A stretch of 64,000 nt of DNA from Rhizobium sp. Leaf262. Its GTDB lineage: Bacteria > Pseudomonadota > Alphaproteobacteria > Rhizobiales > Rhizobiaceae. The translations under genes were made by a program, and so were the position numbers. Location of the stretch: contig NZ_LMMM01000018.1 in NCBI RefSeq assembly GCF_001422245.1, positions 365,202-429,201 on the forward strand. The letters run 5' to 3'. Below, piece by piece: positions 7,824-16,990 of this stretch. The notes beneath the pieces are model-generated. The model saw nothing but the letters and a program-made list of their open reading frames with translations, did not search any database and was not told the origin of the DNA. Numbering within the stretch: position 1 is the stretch's first letter; the number at the start of each line of letters is the position of its first letter.

Positions 7824-8807
7824 ATGCGGAAGAAAGTCCTTGTCGTCGGCGGTGCCGGATATATCGGTTCCCACACCTGCCTGCTGCTGGCCGAACGTGG
7901 ATACGAGCCTGTCGTTTTCGACAACCTTTCCAATGGCCATGAAGAATTCGTCCGCTGGGGACCTTTCGAGCAGGGTGATATCAGGGACCACGCGCGCCTC
8001 GATGAGGTTTTCGCCAAGCACCAGCCGGAAGCCGTTCTTCACTTCGCAGCGCTGATCGAAGTCGGCGAATCCGTCAAAAACCCCGTGGCATTCTACGATA
8101 ACAATGTGATCGGTGCACTGACGCTGCTGTCATCCGCCATGGATGCGGGCGTGAAAGCCTTCGTCTTCTCCTCGACCTGCGCGACCTACGGCCTGCCGGA
8201 ACGGGTGCCGCTGGACGAAACCCACCGCCAGGCACCCATCAATCCCTATGGCCGCACCAAATGGGTGGTCGAGCAGGCGCTGAAGGACTACAGCACCTAC
8301 AAGGACCTGAAATCGGTGATGCTGCGCTACTTCAATGCGGCAGGCGCCGACTTCGAAGGCCGGATCGGCGAGTGGCACAAGCCTGAAACTCACGCCATTC
8401 CGCTGGCCATCGAGGCGGCACTGGGACGTCGTGAAGGCTTCAAGGTTTTCGGTACCGATTACGACACCCGCGACGGCACCTGCGTGCGCGACTATATCCA
8501 TATTCTCGATCTGGCCGACGCCCATGTGCGCGCCGTGGACTACCTGCTTGCGGGCGGTGAAACGGTTGAGCTGAACCTTGGCACCGGCACCGGCACCACC
8601 GTCAAGGAACTGCTCGACACGATTTCTGAAGTCTCCGGCCGTCCCTTCCCCGTCGAATATACCGACCGCCGCGAGGGTGATTCCACGACGCTGGTCGCCA
8701 ATAACGACAAGGCGCGCGAAGTGCTGGGCTGGGAGCCGCAATATACGCTGGAAGATATCATCCGCTCGGCGTGGCGCTGGCACTCATCCAGAAACGAAAG
8801 CATGTAA
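7824..8807 (+). CDS. galE: UDP-glucose 4-epimerase
   Basis: 327-aa short-chain dehydrogenase-type epimerase interconverting UDP-glucose and UDP-galactose, needed for exopolysaccharide and LPS galactose (called exoB in rhizobia). NAD-binding GGAGYIGSHT is at residues 9-18. The catalytic S..T and Y-x-x-x-K are seen in SSTCATYG and YGRTK, followed by LRYFNAAGAD and DYDTRDGTCVRDYIHILDLA. Start ATG 7824, with a weak GGAGAG upstream. It ends 20 nt before the convergent pectin operon. Other galE paralogues are possible in such genomes, so whether this is the main exoB is unknown. Confidence 0.94.
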   Translation: MRKKVLVVGGAGYIGSHTCLLLAERGYEPVVFDNLSNGHEEFVRWGPFEQGDIRDHARLDEVFAKHQPEAVLHFAALIEVGESVKNPVAFYDNNVIGALTLLSSAMDAGVKAFVFSSTCATYGLPERVPLDETHRQAPINPYGRTKWVVEQALKDYSTYKDLKSVMLRYFNAAGADFEGRIGEWHKPETHAIPLAIEAALGRREGFKVFGTDYDTRDGTCVRDYIHILDLADAHVRAVDYLLAGGETVELNLGTGTGTTVKELLDTISEVSGRPFPVEYTDRREGDSTTLVANNDKAREVLGWEPQYTLEDIIRSAWRWHSSRNESM

Positions 8808-8818
8808 CGGCGACAGGC

Positions 8819-8840
8819 GGCGGCGGATCACTCCGCCGCC
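8819..8840. terminator. GC-rich hairpin between galE and the pectin operon
   Basis: GGCGGCGG (8819-8826) pairs with CCGCCGCC (8833-8840), with loop ATCACT. It covers the GH105 stop codon, between two convergent genes. No T-run is present, so it may slow polymerase or protect 3' ends rather than act as a classical terminator. Confidence 0.4.
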
Positions 8841-9949
8841 TTCACCACATGCTGTTCGCGTGCTGCCCGGCGGGTTTCGGCATAGGCCATCATCAGGGGC
8901 GCGACGCCTTTGATATCATCGGCCCGGATGACTTCCGACAGGTAGTAATTGACGGTTCCATCGCGATAGACACCCTCGAAGCCGCCGAGACCGGCAACGC
9001 AGCAGATGTTTTCCAGCCGCAGCCTGCCTTGGGCATCCGCCTTCATCTCATGTGTCACAAGCGAATCCAGAGCTTTATGCCCCGGCTCAGCCGCAACCCC
9101 TGAAATGCCAAGCCGGGCACCCTTGAGGAAGAAATAGGCGAACATGGCCGTCGCCGAGCTTTCGGCGTAATTGCCCCCCACCTGAGGCGCGTCGATAACC
9201 TGCAACCAGCGCCCATCCACCGTTTGCAGTCGCGTGATGGCTGAGGCGAGCTTTTCCGCCCGCCGTTCGATGTCGGCTCGCTCGGCTCCGGGGGGAAGAT
9301 TATCGATGATGTCGACGAAGGCCATGGCGAGCCAACCAATTGCCCGTCCCCAATGGGCAGGCGACAGGCCAGTTGCATCATCGGCCCAATCCTGTAGCCG
9401 CGACTCGTCATATCCATGGCGATACAGCATGGAGGCTTCGTCATGGGTCAGCTCGAGCGCCGTCAGGAATTGCCACACAGCGTCCTGCCGCATATCGTCC
9501 AGACCAGCCGCCTTGGCATATTCCAGCTTAAAGGGCAGCGCCATATAGAGCCCATCAAGCCAGACCTGGTGCGGATAGCGAAGCTTGTGCCAATAGGGTC
9601 CTGCTTGTGTGCGCGGATGAAATCGCAGCTGCTCGGCCAGCGGTTTTGCCGCCTCCAGCCATTTCGCCTCTCCCGTCAGATGAAAGAGATGGACCAACGC
9701 CCGTCCGGCCAGCACATTATCGATGTTGAACTCATCGATACGGTAGCCAGCTAGCCGGTTTTGCGCATCGACCTGCCCGCTGACGAGCCGTATCAGATGG
9801 TCGAGCCAGCGCTGCTCGCCCGTCGCTTCATGGAGCGTGATCAGACCGCGATAGAGACAGCCGTCCTCGTAGCACCACGATCCGCCTTTATAATATTGGT
9901 AATCTCTGGTGTAATCGTCAAAGTAGCTGGTCAGCATGTGCTCTGTCAT
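8828..9949 (-). CDS. Unsaturated (rhamno)galacturonyl hydrolase, GH105
   Basis: 373 aa from the ATG at 9949 (MTEHMLTSYFDDY). The frame is open further upstream but only within the GH28 gene. The (alpha/alpha)6 GH105 family removes the unsaturated uronic acid that pectate lyases leave on oligomers. Characteristic segments are GYRIDEFNIDNVLAG, WLDGLYMALPF and AHWGRAIGWLAMAFVDII. There is no signal peptide, so the enzyme is cytoplasmic and acts on imported oligomers. It overlaps the GH28 gene by 32 nt and is the last gene of the operon. Confidence 0.9.
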   Translation of the reverse strand: MTEHMLTSYFDDYTRDYQYYKGGSWCYEDGCLYRGLITLHEATGEQRWLDHLIRLVSGQVDAQNRLAGYRIDEFNIDNVLAGRALVHLFHLTGEAKWLEAAKPLAEQLRFHPRTQAGPYWHKLRYPHQVWLDGLYMALPFKLEYAKAAGLDDMRQDAVWQFLTALELTHDEASMLYRHGYDESRLQDWADDATGLSPAHWGRAIGWLAMAFVDIIDNLPPGAERADIERRAEKLASAITRLQTVDGRWLQVIDAPQVGGNYAESSATAMFAYFFLKGARLGISGVAAEPGHKALDSLVTHEMKADAQGRLRLENICCVAGLGGFEGVYRDGTVNYYLSEVIRADDIKGVAPLMMAYAETRRAAREQHVVKAAE

Positions 9950-11462
9950 TCTTCGTTGGATCGATGGATGCTGGAGAAAGTCCCGACAGGAGTTTGAACA
10001 CCGTGTTTTCGGCAACGATTCCCGCATGCCTGAGCGCGGGCAGATGGCTTGCCATCTCGGCGATTTGCGGCTCGGCATCCGGATCGAAGGCAACGCAGTA
10101 ATCTTCGATCACGACATCGCGGATAGGGGCTTCCGGCAATCCGTAAAACACTGCAGCGGCGGTGCCCGCGCCGGAGACCTCGACATTGCGAAGCGTGAAA
10201 CCTGAAAGGTTGGGCGTGTCTGCCGTGACCTGTAACGGCTCGCGCGACTGGACATAGTCGGAACGCCCATCGGCGTCGCAGAAATAGAAGGCATTCACGG
10301 CAACCGGGGTCGCAACATGGTCCATACGGCAATCCACGAGACTGATATTGGCCACTTCGCCACCTCGCCCCCGCCGAGTCTTGATGCGCAAGCCGCGATC
10401 CGTCCCGACGAAATGACAACGACTGATATGAACATCGGAAATGCCAGCGCTCATCTCGCTACCCATGACCACGGCGCCGTGGCCGCGCTCCATCAGGCAA
10501 TTGATGATATCGATCCGCTGCGTTTTCCGGTTCGGCCCACCCAGCGGATGCTTCTTGCCAGCCTTGATGGCAATGCAGTCGTCGCCGACGGAAATGAACA
10601 GACCGACAAGCCGCACGTCGCGGCAGCATTCGGGATTGAAACCGTCCGTGTTGGGAGAGTCCGGTTGATTTTCGATGCGCAGATCCGCTGCAAGAAGCCT
10701 TTCGCACAGCACCGGATGGACCGTCCATGATGGAGAGTTGCGGACGGTAAAGCCGCTCAAGGTCAGGTTACGGCAATTCGACAGGAACAGCGTCCGAGGG
10801 CGTCGAGCTCCCCGTCTGCTTTCCTTCGGCCACGTCCACCAGTCGCCCCGATCTCCGCCACCGTCCACGGCACCCTGACCGGTGATGGTCAGGTTTTCGC
10901 AATCGATGGCGTTGATGGTGCTGGCGAATGTCGGCTCTGCGACCCCCTCCCATGTGCCCAACACGCGGCCATCGGCATGCCGGGCGGGAAAGATCGCAAG
11001 CTCGCTCCAATCGCTCAGTCCCAGCAGTTCGGCACCGTCATCGAGGAGAAGCGTCATGTTGCTTTTCAGGTAGATCGGTCCAGTATGCCACCGACCCGGC
11101 GGAACTCGAAGCGTCCCCTTCTCTGGAACCGCGGCCACGGCGCTGGCGAATGCCTCCGCATTATCCCCCTTATCGCTGGACGCGCCATGATCGCGAATAT
11201 CGATGATGGCGCTTTCGGGCCTGGTGGTGAAAGCAAAGGCATTGCCGTCGATCATCAGCCTATAGTCTTGCGCAGGACCAAGACCGCCTATGGTGAAAAC
11301 CACCGAGGCGGTCTGTCCCCGCGCGACCTCGTCGCCACCCATACCCGTGACATGCCAGTCAAGCGAGGCAGCCAGAGCGTAAAGATGCCTGTCGGCATTC
11401 ACGCTGAAGGTTGCAGTGCGTGACGAGGCGGTGATGAGCTGGATGGCGGCGTGGGTCATCAT
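9918..11462 (-). CDS. Polygalacturonase-type glycoside hydrolase, GH28
   Basis: 514-aa parallel beta-helix hydrolase of pectic polymers or oligomers. All four GH28 catalytic signatures are visible: NTDGFN (about residue 273), GDDCIAIK (about 290), GHGAVVMGS (about 326) and RIKT (about 357). An N-terminal fibronectin-like stretch of about 80 residues precedes the helix. No signal peptide is seen (MMTHAAIQLITASSRTATF), so it probably works in the cytoplasm on oligomers brought in by the adjacent ABC transporter, as an exo-type or rhamnogalacturonan-directed enzyme. It is 9 nt behind the binding-protein gene and overlaps GH105 by 32 nt. Confidence 0.93.
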   Translation of the reverse strand: MMTHAAIQLITASSRTATFSVNADRHLYALAASLDWHVTGMGGDEVARGQTASVVFTIGGLGPAQDYRLMIDGNAFAFTTRPESAIIDIRDHGASSDKGDNAEAFASAVAAVPEKGTLRVPPGRWHTGPIYLKSNMTLLLDDGAELLGLSDWSELAIFPARHADGRVLGTWEGVAEPTFASTINAIDCENLTITGQGAVDGGGDRGDWWTWPKESRRGARRPRTLFLSNCRNLTLSGFTVRNSPSWTVHPVLCERLLAADLRIENQPDSPNTDGFNPECCRDVRLVGLFISVGDDCIAIKAGKKHPLGGPNRKTQRIDIINCLMERGHGAVVMGSEMSAGISDVHISRCHFVGTDRGLRIKTRRGRGGEVANISLVDCRMDHVATPVAVNAFYFCDADGRSDYVQSREPLQVTADTPNLSGFTLRNVEVSGAGTAAAVFYGLPEAPIRDVVIEDYCVAFDPDAEPQIAEMASHLPALRHAGIVAENTVFKLLSGLSPASIDPTKNDRAHADQLL

Positions 11463-11471
11463 CGGGCTTTC

Positions 11472-12743
11472 TTAGATTCCAGCCAGCGCTTCATCGATGC
11501 TTGCGATGATTTCCGCAGCCGTATCGTCGGCAGATTGCTGGCCGTAGGCGAAGGCCTCGAGATTGGTATCGAAAGCCTCGGTGATGCGTGGATGTTCGAT
11601 CAGCGGCGAAACCTTCGGCCCTTCCGATTCCACGACCACCTTGTAGGCGTCCGCTTGAACGGGCTTGATCTTGCCCGCATCCGTCAAGGTCTTGATGGCG
11701 ATCTTGCTGGAGGGAATACCGCGGGTCGCACCCAGAATGGCGACGGCTTCCGGGTCGTTGAGCAGGCAATTGACAACCTGCGCAGCAGCCTTCTGCTCCT
11801 TGCTGTTCTTCGAGATGGAAAACAGCATGGATGGCTTGCGATAAATACCTTCGCTCTTGCCGCCCTCGGATTTCGGGGAGTGGGCAGACACAAGTTCCAG
11901 GCCTTTTTCGAGCGGCGCTGCGATCTTGCCGTAGGTGGTATCCCACTGATAAGTGCTGGCGTAACGGCCATTGGCCCATTTCGGATTTTCAAACAGGGGG
12001 CGGTTGCCACCAGCCGACGAGCTCTTCCAGGATTCGATAACGCCCTTGTCCACCATGGACTGATAGAAATTCAAAGCTTCGGCCAGCTCTGCTTCAGACC
12101 ATGCCACCTTGTTGGTATCAGGGTCGATGAAGGTCTTGCCGGTCATCTGCGTGGCGCGCAAAATCACCACGATGCGGGCATTGAGACCGTTGCCTTCCGA
12201 AGGAGCGGCCTCAAACGGATAATAGTCCTTGCCCAGCTTGGCTTTCAAAACCGGGGCTGCGGCAAACAGCTCGTCCCACGTCTTCGGAATCGCGATGCCC
12301 GCCTTTTCGTAGATGGTCTTGTTGTACATGAAGATACGACCGGTCGTGGAAACCGGAATGCCATTCAGCTTGCCCTTGACCGTCGCACTCTGCAGATCGG
12401 CATCGGACCACTGGCTGAGATCGATCACATCCTTGAACTGGTTGAGATCGGCAAAACCGTCACCGTTCTTGGAAAACAGCGGCAACCAAGGCCAGTTGGT
12501 CTGCATGATGTCCGGTTCGGTGCGACCGGCAAGCTGTGTGGCGATCTTTTCCTGATGACCCTGCCAGCCGGTAAATTCCGGCGAAATCGTGTGGCCCAGT
12601 TTGGCGCCACAGACTTTGAGCGCCTCCTGCGTTGCCAGATGGCGGTCGTCGCTACCCCACCAGGACATGCGCAGGTTGGCCGCATTGGCATTGCCCAGAC
12701 TGGTCGCAGCGAACAAGGCTGCCATGATGATTGCACGTTTCAT
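11472..12743 (-). CDS. Extracellular solute-binding protein of the pectin-oligomer ABC importer
   Basis: 423 aa from the ATG at 12743, which has a strong GGGAGGAAAG ribosome-binding site; a TTG 15 nt earlier is inside that site. The Sec signal is MKRAIIMAALFAATSLGNAN, cleaved near ANA. It is a family 1 (maltose/oligosaccharide type) binding protein: LRMSWWGSDDRH, GIPVSTTGRIFMYNK, FSISKNSKEQKAA. It captures the sugar oligomer in the periplasm. Substrate is inferred from the two pectin glycosidases directly downstream. Confidence 0.9.
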   Translation of the reverse strand: MKRAIIMAALFAATSLGNANAANLRMSWWGSDDRHLATQEALKVCGAKLGHTISPEFTGWQGHQEKIATQLAGRTEPDIMQTNWPWLPLFSKNGDGFADLNQFKDVIDLSQWSDADLQSATVKGKLNGIPVSTTGRIFMYNKTIYEKAGIAIPKTWDELFAAAPVLKAKLGKDYYPFEAAPSEGNGLNARIVVILRATQMTGKTFIDPDTNKVAWSEAELAEALNFYQSMVDKGVIESWKSSSAGGNRPLFENPKWANGRYASTYQWDTTYGKIAAPLEKGLELVSAHSPKSEGGKSEGIYRKPSMLFSISKNSKEQKAAAQVVNCLLNDPEAVAILGATRGIPSSKIAIKTLTDAGKIKPVQADAYKVVVESEGPKVSPLIEHPRITEAFDTNLEAFAYGQQSADDTAAEIIASIDEALAGI

Positions 12744-12781
12744 TGTCTTTCCTCCCAAGAATTCAATGTTGAAGTTTGTCG

Positions 12782-13891
12782 TTAAGCCAGGCTGATGTTT
12801 TCACCGGACTGGCGGCTGAAGACATGGGCGGACTTCGCATCCGCCGTCAGCCAGACCTGCTCGTCGCGCAGGTTCCTGCGATCGTAAGCCTGCGCCGGAA
12901 CCACGGCGATGACGCGGTTAGCGCCTGCCTGAATGTGCAGATAGACTTCGTGCCCCATGAATTCGACATGGCTGATCTTTCCAGAGAGCGCATTGGCCGT
13001 TTCAGGTGTCGCCAGACTGAAATGCTGGGGGCGGACACCCAGAATGATGTCCTTCGGCGCATCCGCCTTCAACCGCCCGGTCAGCTCTGGCCCGAGCTGG
13101 ACCTTCTGCCCGGCAATATTGATGGCACCATCGCTTTCGAGTGTTGCATCGATGAGGTTCATTTCCGGGCTGCCGATAAAGCCGGCGACAAAGGAATTGG
13201 CGGGCTTGTTATAAAGCGTCACAGGATCTGCCACCTGCATGATGTGACCTTCCTTCATAACGCAGATGCGGTCGCCCATGGTCATGGCTTCGGTCTGGTC
13301 ATGGGTGACGTACACAACCGTCGCCTGTTGTCCCTCGGCTTTCAGCCGCTTGTGAAGGTCGGTGATGCGCACCCGCATGGATGCGCGCAGCTTTGCATCG
13401 AGGTTGGACAGCGGCTCGTCGAACAGAAAGACCTGCGGCTTCTTGATCAGCGCGCGACCGACGGCCACACGCTGGGCCTGTCCACCGGAAAGCTGCTTTG
13501 GCAGTCGGTCGAGCAGCGCCTGTATCTCCAGCGTTTCGGACACATCCTGCGTGGCCTCCTCGATATCCTGTTTGGAGCGACGCTTGAGGCGCATGCTGAA
13601 CGACAGGTTCTTGCGCACCTTCATATGCGGATAGAGCGCATAGTTCTGGAACACCATGGAAATACCGCGTTCGCCCGGTGGCTTGTCGTTGACCAGTTCG
13701 CCGCCGATGCGGATTTCACCGCCGGTGATGCGTTCCAGCCCTGCGATCATGCGAAGCGTGGTGGATTTGGCGCAGCCGGAGGGGCCGACCAGCACCATGA
13801 ACTCGCCATCCTCGATATCGAGATTGATGCCGTGCACGGCGCGGAAGGATGCATAGTCTTTTTCGAGATTGCGGAGTTGAAGACGTGCCAT
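12782..13891 (-). CDS. ABC transporter ATP-binding protein, UgpC/MalK type
   Basis: 369 aa, starting at ATG 13891 (MARLQLRNLEKDY). Walker A is GPSGCAKST (residues 37-45), where the usual glycine before Lys is alanine. The signature is LSGGQAQRVAVGRA and Walker B is VFLFDEPLSNLDA. The C-terminal TOBE-type regulatory domain (about 235-369) is typical of oligosaccharide importers. It energises the two permeases encoded just upstream. The 5-nt gap to the preceding permease indicates tight co-expression. Confidence 0.92.
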   Translation of the reverse strand: MARLQLRNLEKDYASFRAVHGINLDIEDGEFMVLVGPSGCAKSTTLRMIAGLERITGGEIRIGGELVNDKPPGERGISMVFQNYALYPHMKVRKNLSFSMRLKRRSKQDIEEATQDVSETLEIQALLDRLPKQLSGGQAQRVAVGRALIKKPQVFLFDEPLSNLDAKLRASMRVRITDLHKRLKAEGQQATVVYVTHDQTEAMTMGDRICVMKEGHIMQVADPVTLYNKPANSFVAGFIGSPEMNLIDATLESDGAINIAGQKVQLGPELTGRLKADAPKDIILGVRPQHFSLATPETANALSGKISHVEFMGHEVYLHIQAGANRVIAVVPAQAYDRRNLRDEQVWLTADAKSAHVFSRQSGENISLA

Positions 13892-13896
13892 TTCGA

Positions 13897-14805
13897 TTAT
13901 CCTTTGATGCCGCCAGCGGAGATGCCGTCGATGAAATATTTCTGCGCCACGAAGAACACGACGAGAGCGGGCGTGATGGCGAGGACCGACATGGCAAGAA
14001 TGCGGTTCCAGTCGAAGGCCTCCGTCGTGTCGATCGACAGTTTCAGGGCAAGCGACACCGGATATTTCTCGATGGATGACAGGTAGATCAGCGGCCCGAG
14101 AAAGTCGTTCATGGTCCACATGAACTGAAACAGGCAGACGGAAATCAGCGCGGGTGTCAGGAGTGGCACGACGATGAAGAAAAGCGTCTGCAAGGTGGAC
14201 GCACCATCCACACGGGCGGCCTCCTCCATATCGCGCGGGATGGCGCGCAGGAACTGAACCAGCATGAAGACGAAGAAGGCATCGCCCGCAAAGGCCGAGG
14301 GAACCCACAGCGGCAGATAGGTATCCAGCCAGCCCAGATCGCGAAACAGCAGATATTGCGGAATGCGAGTAACGACATTAGGCAGAAGCAGAGTTGCGAT
14401 CAGCGAAGCAAAGAGAATTTTCTTGCCCGGAAATTCAAACCGCGCAAAACCATAGGCGACAGCGGTGCAGGAAATGGCCGTGCCGATCATCTTCGGCAGA
14501 ACGATCCACAGCGTGTTGAGGAAAAACGTCCCGAATGTGTAGGGCGTCGACGTCTTCCACCCCTGAATATAACCGTCCAATGTCGGATTCTCAGGCCAGA
14601 AGCCGGGATTGTTGAAAATCTCGGAATTGGTTTTGAAGGACGCACCAATCAGCCAGATGAGCGGATAGAGCATCAGCAGGCCGACGGCTGCCAGCAGGAA
14701 ATAGCGGAAGGCTGCGCTGATGCGGGCGCGAGTACGCTCGCGGTTGCGCGCCTGTTCGGCATCCATTGCGGCCGCGTCGATGTTGGAAACAGCGTGATCG
14801 ACCAT
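13897..14805 (-). CDS. ABC transporter permease, MalG type
   Basis: 302 aa with six membrane helices after a charged 34-residue N-terminal tail. The ATPase-contact loop is EEAARVDGASTLQTLFFIVV. MalG-like features include LLPNVVTRIPQYLLFRDLGW and the C-terminal DGISAGGIKG. It is 2 nt behind the other permease and 5 nt before the ATPase gene. It probably forms the heteromeric channel for pectic oligomers. Confidence 0.92.
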   Translation of the reverse strand: MVDHAVSNIDAAAMDAEQARNRERTRARISAAFRYFLLAAVGLLMLYPLIWLIGASFKTNSEIFNNPGFWPENPTLDGYIQGWKTSTPYTFGTFFLNTLWIVLPKMIGTAISCTAVAYGFARFEFPGKKILFASLIATLLLPNVVTRIPQYLLFRDLGWLDTYLPLWVPSAFAGDAFFVFMLVQFLRAIPRDMEEAARVDGASTLQTLFFIVVPLLTPALISVCLFQFMWTMNDFLGPLIYLSSIEKYPVSLALKLSIDTTEAFDWNRILAMSVLAITPALVVFFVAQKYFIDGISAGGIKG

Positions 14806-14807
14806 GA

Positions 14808-15692
14808 TCAGCTCCTTTTATCGCCAGCGTAGTAGACCCAGTGGCGCGAGGACCAGAAGGCAACGACGGTGAGAACCATGATGATGACGAACAGAACCCA
14901 TGCGATGGCCGAGGCGTAGCCCATGTCGAACCGCTTGAACGCTTCATCGTAAATGTAGAGGGGCAGCAGATAGGTGGATTTCAGCGGGCCACCCTGCGTG
15001 ATGATGTAGGGGCCGTTGAACTCCTGAAACGCCTGAACCATCTGCATGATGAGATTGAAGAAGATGACCGGCGTGATCAGCGGCAGCGTGATGTGGACGA
15101 AGGTCTTCCACTTACCCGCGCCATCGATGGAGGCGGCCTCGTAGAGCGAGTTGTCGACGCTCTGCAAGGCGGCCAGAAAGATCACCATGGCCGAACCGAA
15201 CTGCCAGATACGCAGCAGCGTGATGGTGAAGAGCGCATTGGTCGGATCGCCGAACCAGTTGACGCCTTCAATGCCGAGCAGGGCAAGACCCATATTGACG
15301 AGGCCCGTATCGGCAAAGATGTAGCGCCACAACACCGCAACGGCGATGGAACCACCCAGAATGGAAGGAACATAGTAAGCCGTGCGGAAGAAGTTGATGG
15401 CCTTCAGCTTGTAGTTCAGGATGACCGCGATGAAGAGCGCAAAGGCAAGTTTCAGCGGAACCGTTGTGAACACATAGATCAGCGTCACCCAAAGCGACTT
15501 GCGGAACGTCCGGTCATTGGTGAACAGCTTGATGTAGTTCGCAAGGCCGGTGAAGGTCGGTTGATCCAGCAGGTTGTAATTGGTAAAGCTGAGATAGAGC
15601 GACGCCAGAAATGGCAGCGTTGTGAAAATCAAAAGCCCGATAATATAGGGCGACAGATAAAACAGCCCGAGGAAACGGTTGTCGCCACTCAT
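14808..15692 (-). CDS. ABC transporter permease, MalF type
   Basis: 294 aa, six predicted membrane helices. EAA loop: YEAASIDGAGKWKTFVHITL. I chose the ATG at 15692 (MSGDNRFLG) because GGAG lies 7 nt upstream; another in-frame ATG at 15707 lacks a ribosome-binding site. It is the first gene of the operon permease-permease-ATPase-binding protein-GH28-GH105. The 239-nt region shared with the divergent AraC gene should contain the operator. Confidence 0.9.
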   Translation of the reverse strand: MSGDNRFLGLFYLSPYIIGLLIFTTLPFLASLYLSFTNYNLLDQPTFTGLANYIKLFTNDRTFRKSLWVTLIYVFTTVPLKLAFALFIAVILNYKLKAINFFRTAYYVPSILGGSIAVAVLWRYIFADTGLVNMGLALLGIEGVNWFGDPTNALFTITLLRIWQFGSAMVIFLAALQSVDNSLYEAASIDGAGKWKTFVHITLPLITPVIFFNLIMQMVQAFQEFNGPYIITQGGPLKSTYLLPLYIYDEAFKRFDMGYASAIAWVLFVIIMVLTVVAFWSSRHWVYYAGDKRS

Positions 15693-15931
15693 ATGCGCGC
15701 TCCACATTGAACCGCCACAGCGGCCCGTTTGGGCTCTGAATGCACGACCCAGCCGAGCGAAAGCACCGCAATGAAGAGCTCATCGCGCCTGAATTGATAT
15801 TCTTTATTCTGCATCGCAGCTAATTGAGGATTCGGTCACGATGCACCACTGAAGGCAACAAAACCGCCGAAATCCTCAAATCCTCCCGTTTTCCTCACCA
15901 GCCTGTTTCTTTTTCAGGCTCAAGAGATAAT

Positions 15932-16900
15932 ATGACTTTGGAAGTGGCACGATGGAAATCGACATTTTTGGGAAAAGAGATGGACAAAATCGAAGGTAAC
16001 GTTTTCGCAGAGATACCTGTGAATGCTCTTGCTCTGACGTTGACGCGCTCCACGATCAAGATGCTGCATTCGCCGACCTGGAGCATCGACAAGACCAATA
16101 CCGTCCATGATTTCCTGATCTGCCTGACGGGGACGGCTGCCTATGAAATCGAAGGACAAACCATCCTGATGACGCCGGGAACGGCAATGCTCATTCCCGC
16201 CAACACACGCTTTATCGGTCGCTCCACCTCGCCCGAACTCTATACAGGGATCGCGCAGCATTTCACGCTCGACCTCTTCGGGCGGCTGGATTTCATTTCC
16301 CAGATATGTTTTCGACGATGTGTGCCGTTACCCCACTGGGATATTCTAGAACCGATGGTGCAGCGGTATCACGACATCGCGCCACCCTCCTCCACAACCC
16401 TTATGCAACATCACCTTTTGATGGTGTTTCTGATGGAATTTGCCAACGAAGCGTTTGTCGAATGGCGCGAACAATCGGTCGGCAATGTCAATAATCCGGA
16501 TGCGCTGTCCCTGGCGATCATGGTGGCGGCCAACCAGATTGCCATGGACCCTCTCAGCCCCACGGTTGCCGAACAGGTCGTGGCGACCGCGCCCTACAAC
16601 CCCGACTATTTCAAGCGGGAGTTCAAGCGGCAGATAGGCTGGACGCCGGTGAAATTTCAGGAATACAAGCGGATGGAACGGGCAATGGGCCTGCTGGCGA
16701 GCGGATGTCACGTCAAACAGGCCTCGGAGCAGTCGGGTTATAGCGACGCCTATTATTTCTCTCGCATGTTCAAGCGGTATATCGGTATCAGCCCGGCGGG
16801 ATACAAAGAAGCGGAACGACGACACCGTGAGGGCGCGTTCCCGCGTGGGGAGGAGGATGGAAAGATCGTCTATCCCTTATCCCGGTCCCATTCGGTATAA
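15932..16900 (+). CDS. AraC-family regulator of the pectin operon
   Basis: 322 aa from ATG 15932 (MTLEVARWKST), with AAGAGA before it; a second candidate start is ATG 15980 (MDKIEGN). The N-terminal cupin-like sensor region contains EIEGQTILMTPGTAMLIPA. The C-terminal double helix-turn-helix (about residues 220-305) is clear: VAEQVVATAPYNPDYFKREF, then VKQASEQSGYSDAYYFSRMF and GISPAGYKEA. It is divergent from the transporter operon and likely activates it in response to a pectin-derived sugar; that ligand is inferred. Confidence 0.88.
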   Translation: MTLEVARWKSTFLGKEMDKIEGNVFAEIPVNALALTLTRSTIKMLHSPTWSIDKTNTVHDFLICLTGTAAYEIEGQTILMTPGTAMLIPANTRFIGRSTSPELYTGIAQHFTLDLFGRLDFISQICFRRCVPLPHWDILEPMVQRYHDIAPPSSTTLMQHHLLMVFLMEFANEAFVEWREQSVGNVNNPDALSLAIMVAANQIAMDPLSPTVAEQVVATAPYNPDYFKREFKRQIGWTPVKFQEYKRMERAMGLLASGCHVKQASEQSGYSDAYYFSRMFKRYIGISPAGYKEAERRHREGAFPRGEEDGKIVYPLSRSHSV

Positions 16901-16913
16901 GACACTGATGGCA

Positions 16914-16948
16914 TAAAAAAACACCGGCCCATCATGGACCGGTGTTTC
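16914..16948. terminator. Bidirectional terminator between the AraC and PRC-barrel genes
   Basis: ACACCGG (16921-16927) pairs with CCGGTGT (16939-16945), flanked by AAAAAA on the left and TTT on the right. It can end both the AraC gene (+) and the PRC-barrel gene (-). Confidence 0.75.
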
Positions 16949-16990
16949 CGCAACAACGTCATGCTGTTGCGCCTCTCTCCCAGGAAGAGA

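Noticed and set aside
11451..14086. Two long plus-strand frames opposite the binding-protein and ATPase genes
   Set aside because: The opposite strand encodes intact transporter components with ribosome-binding sites and ABC motifs.
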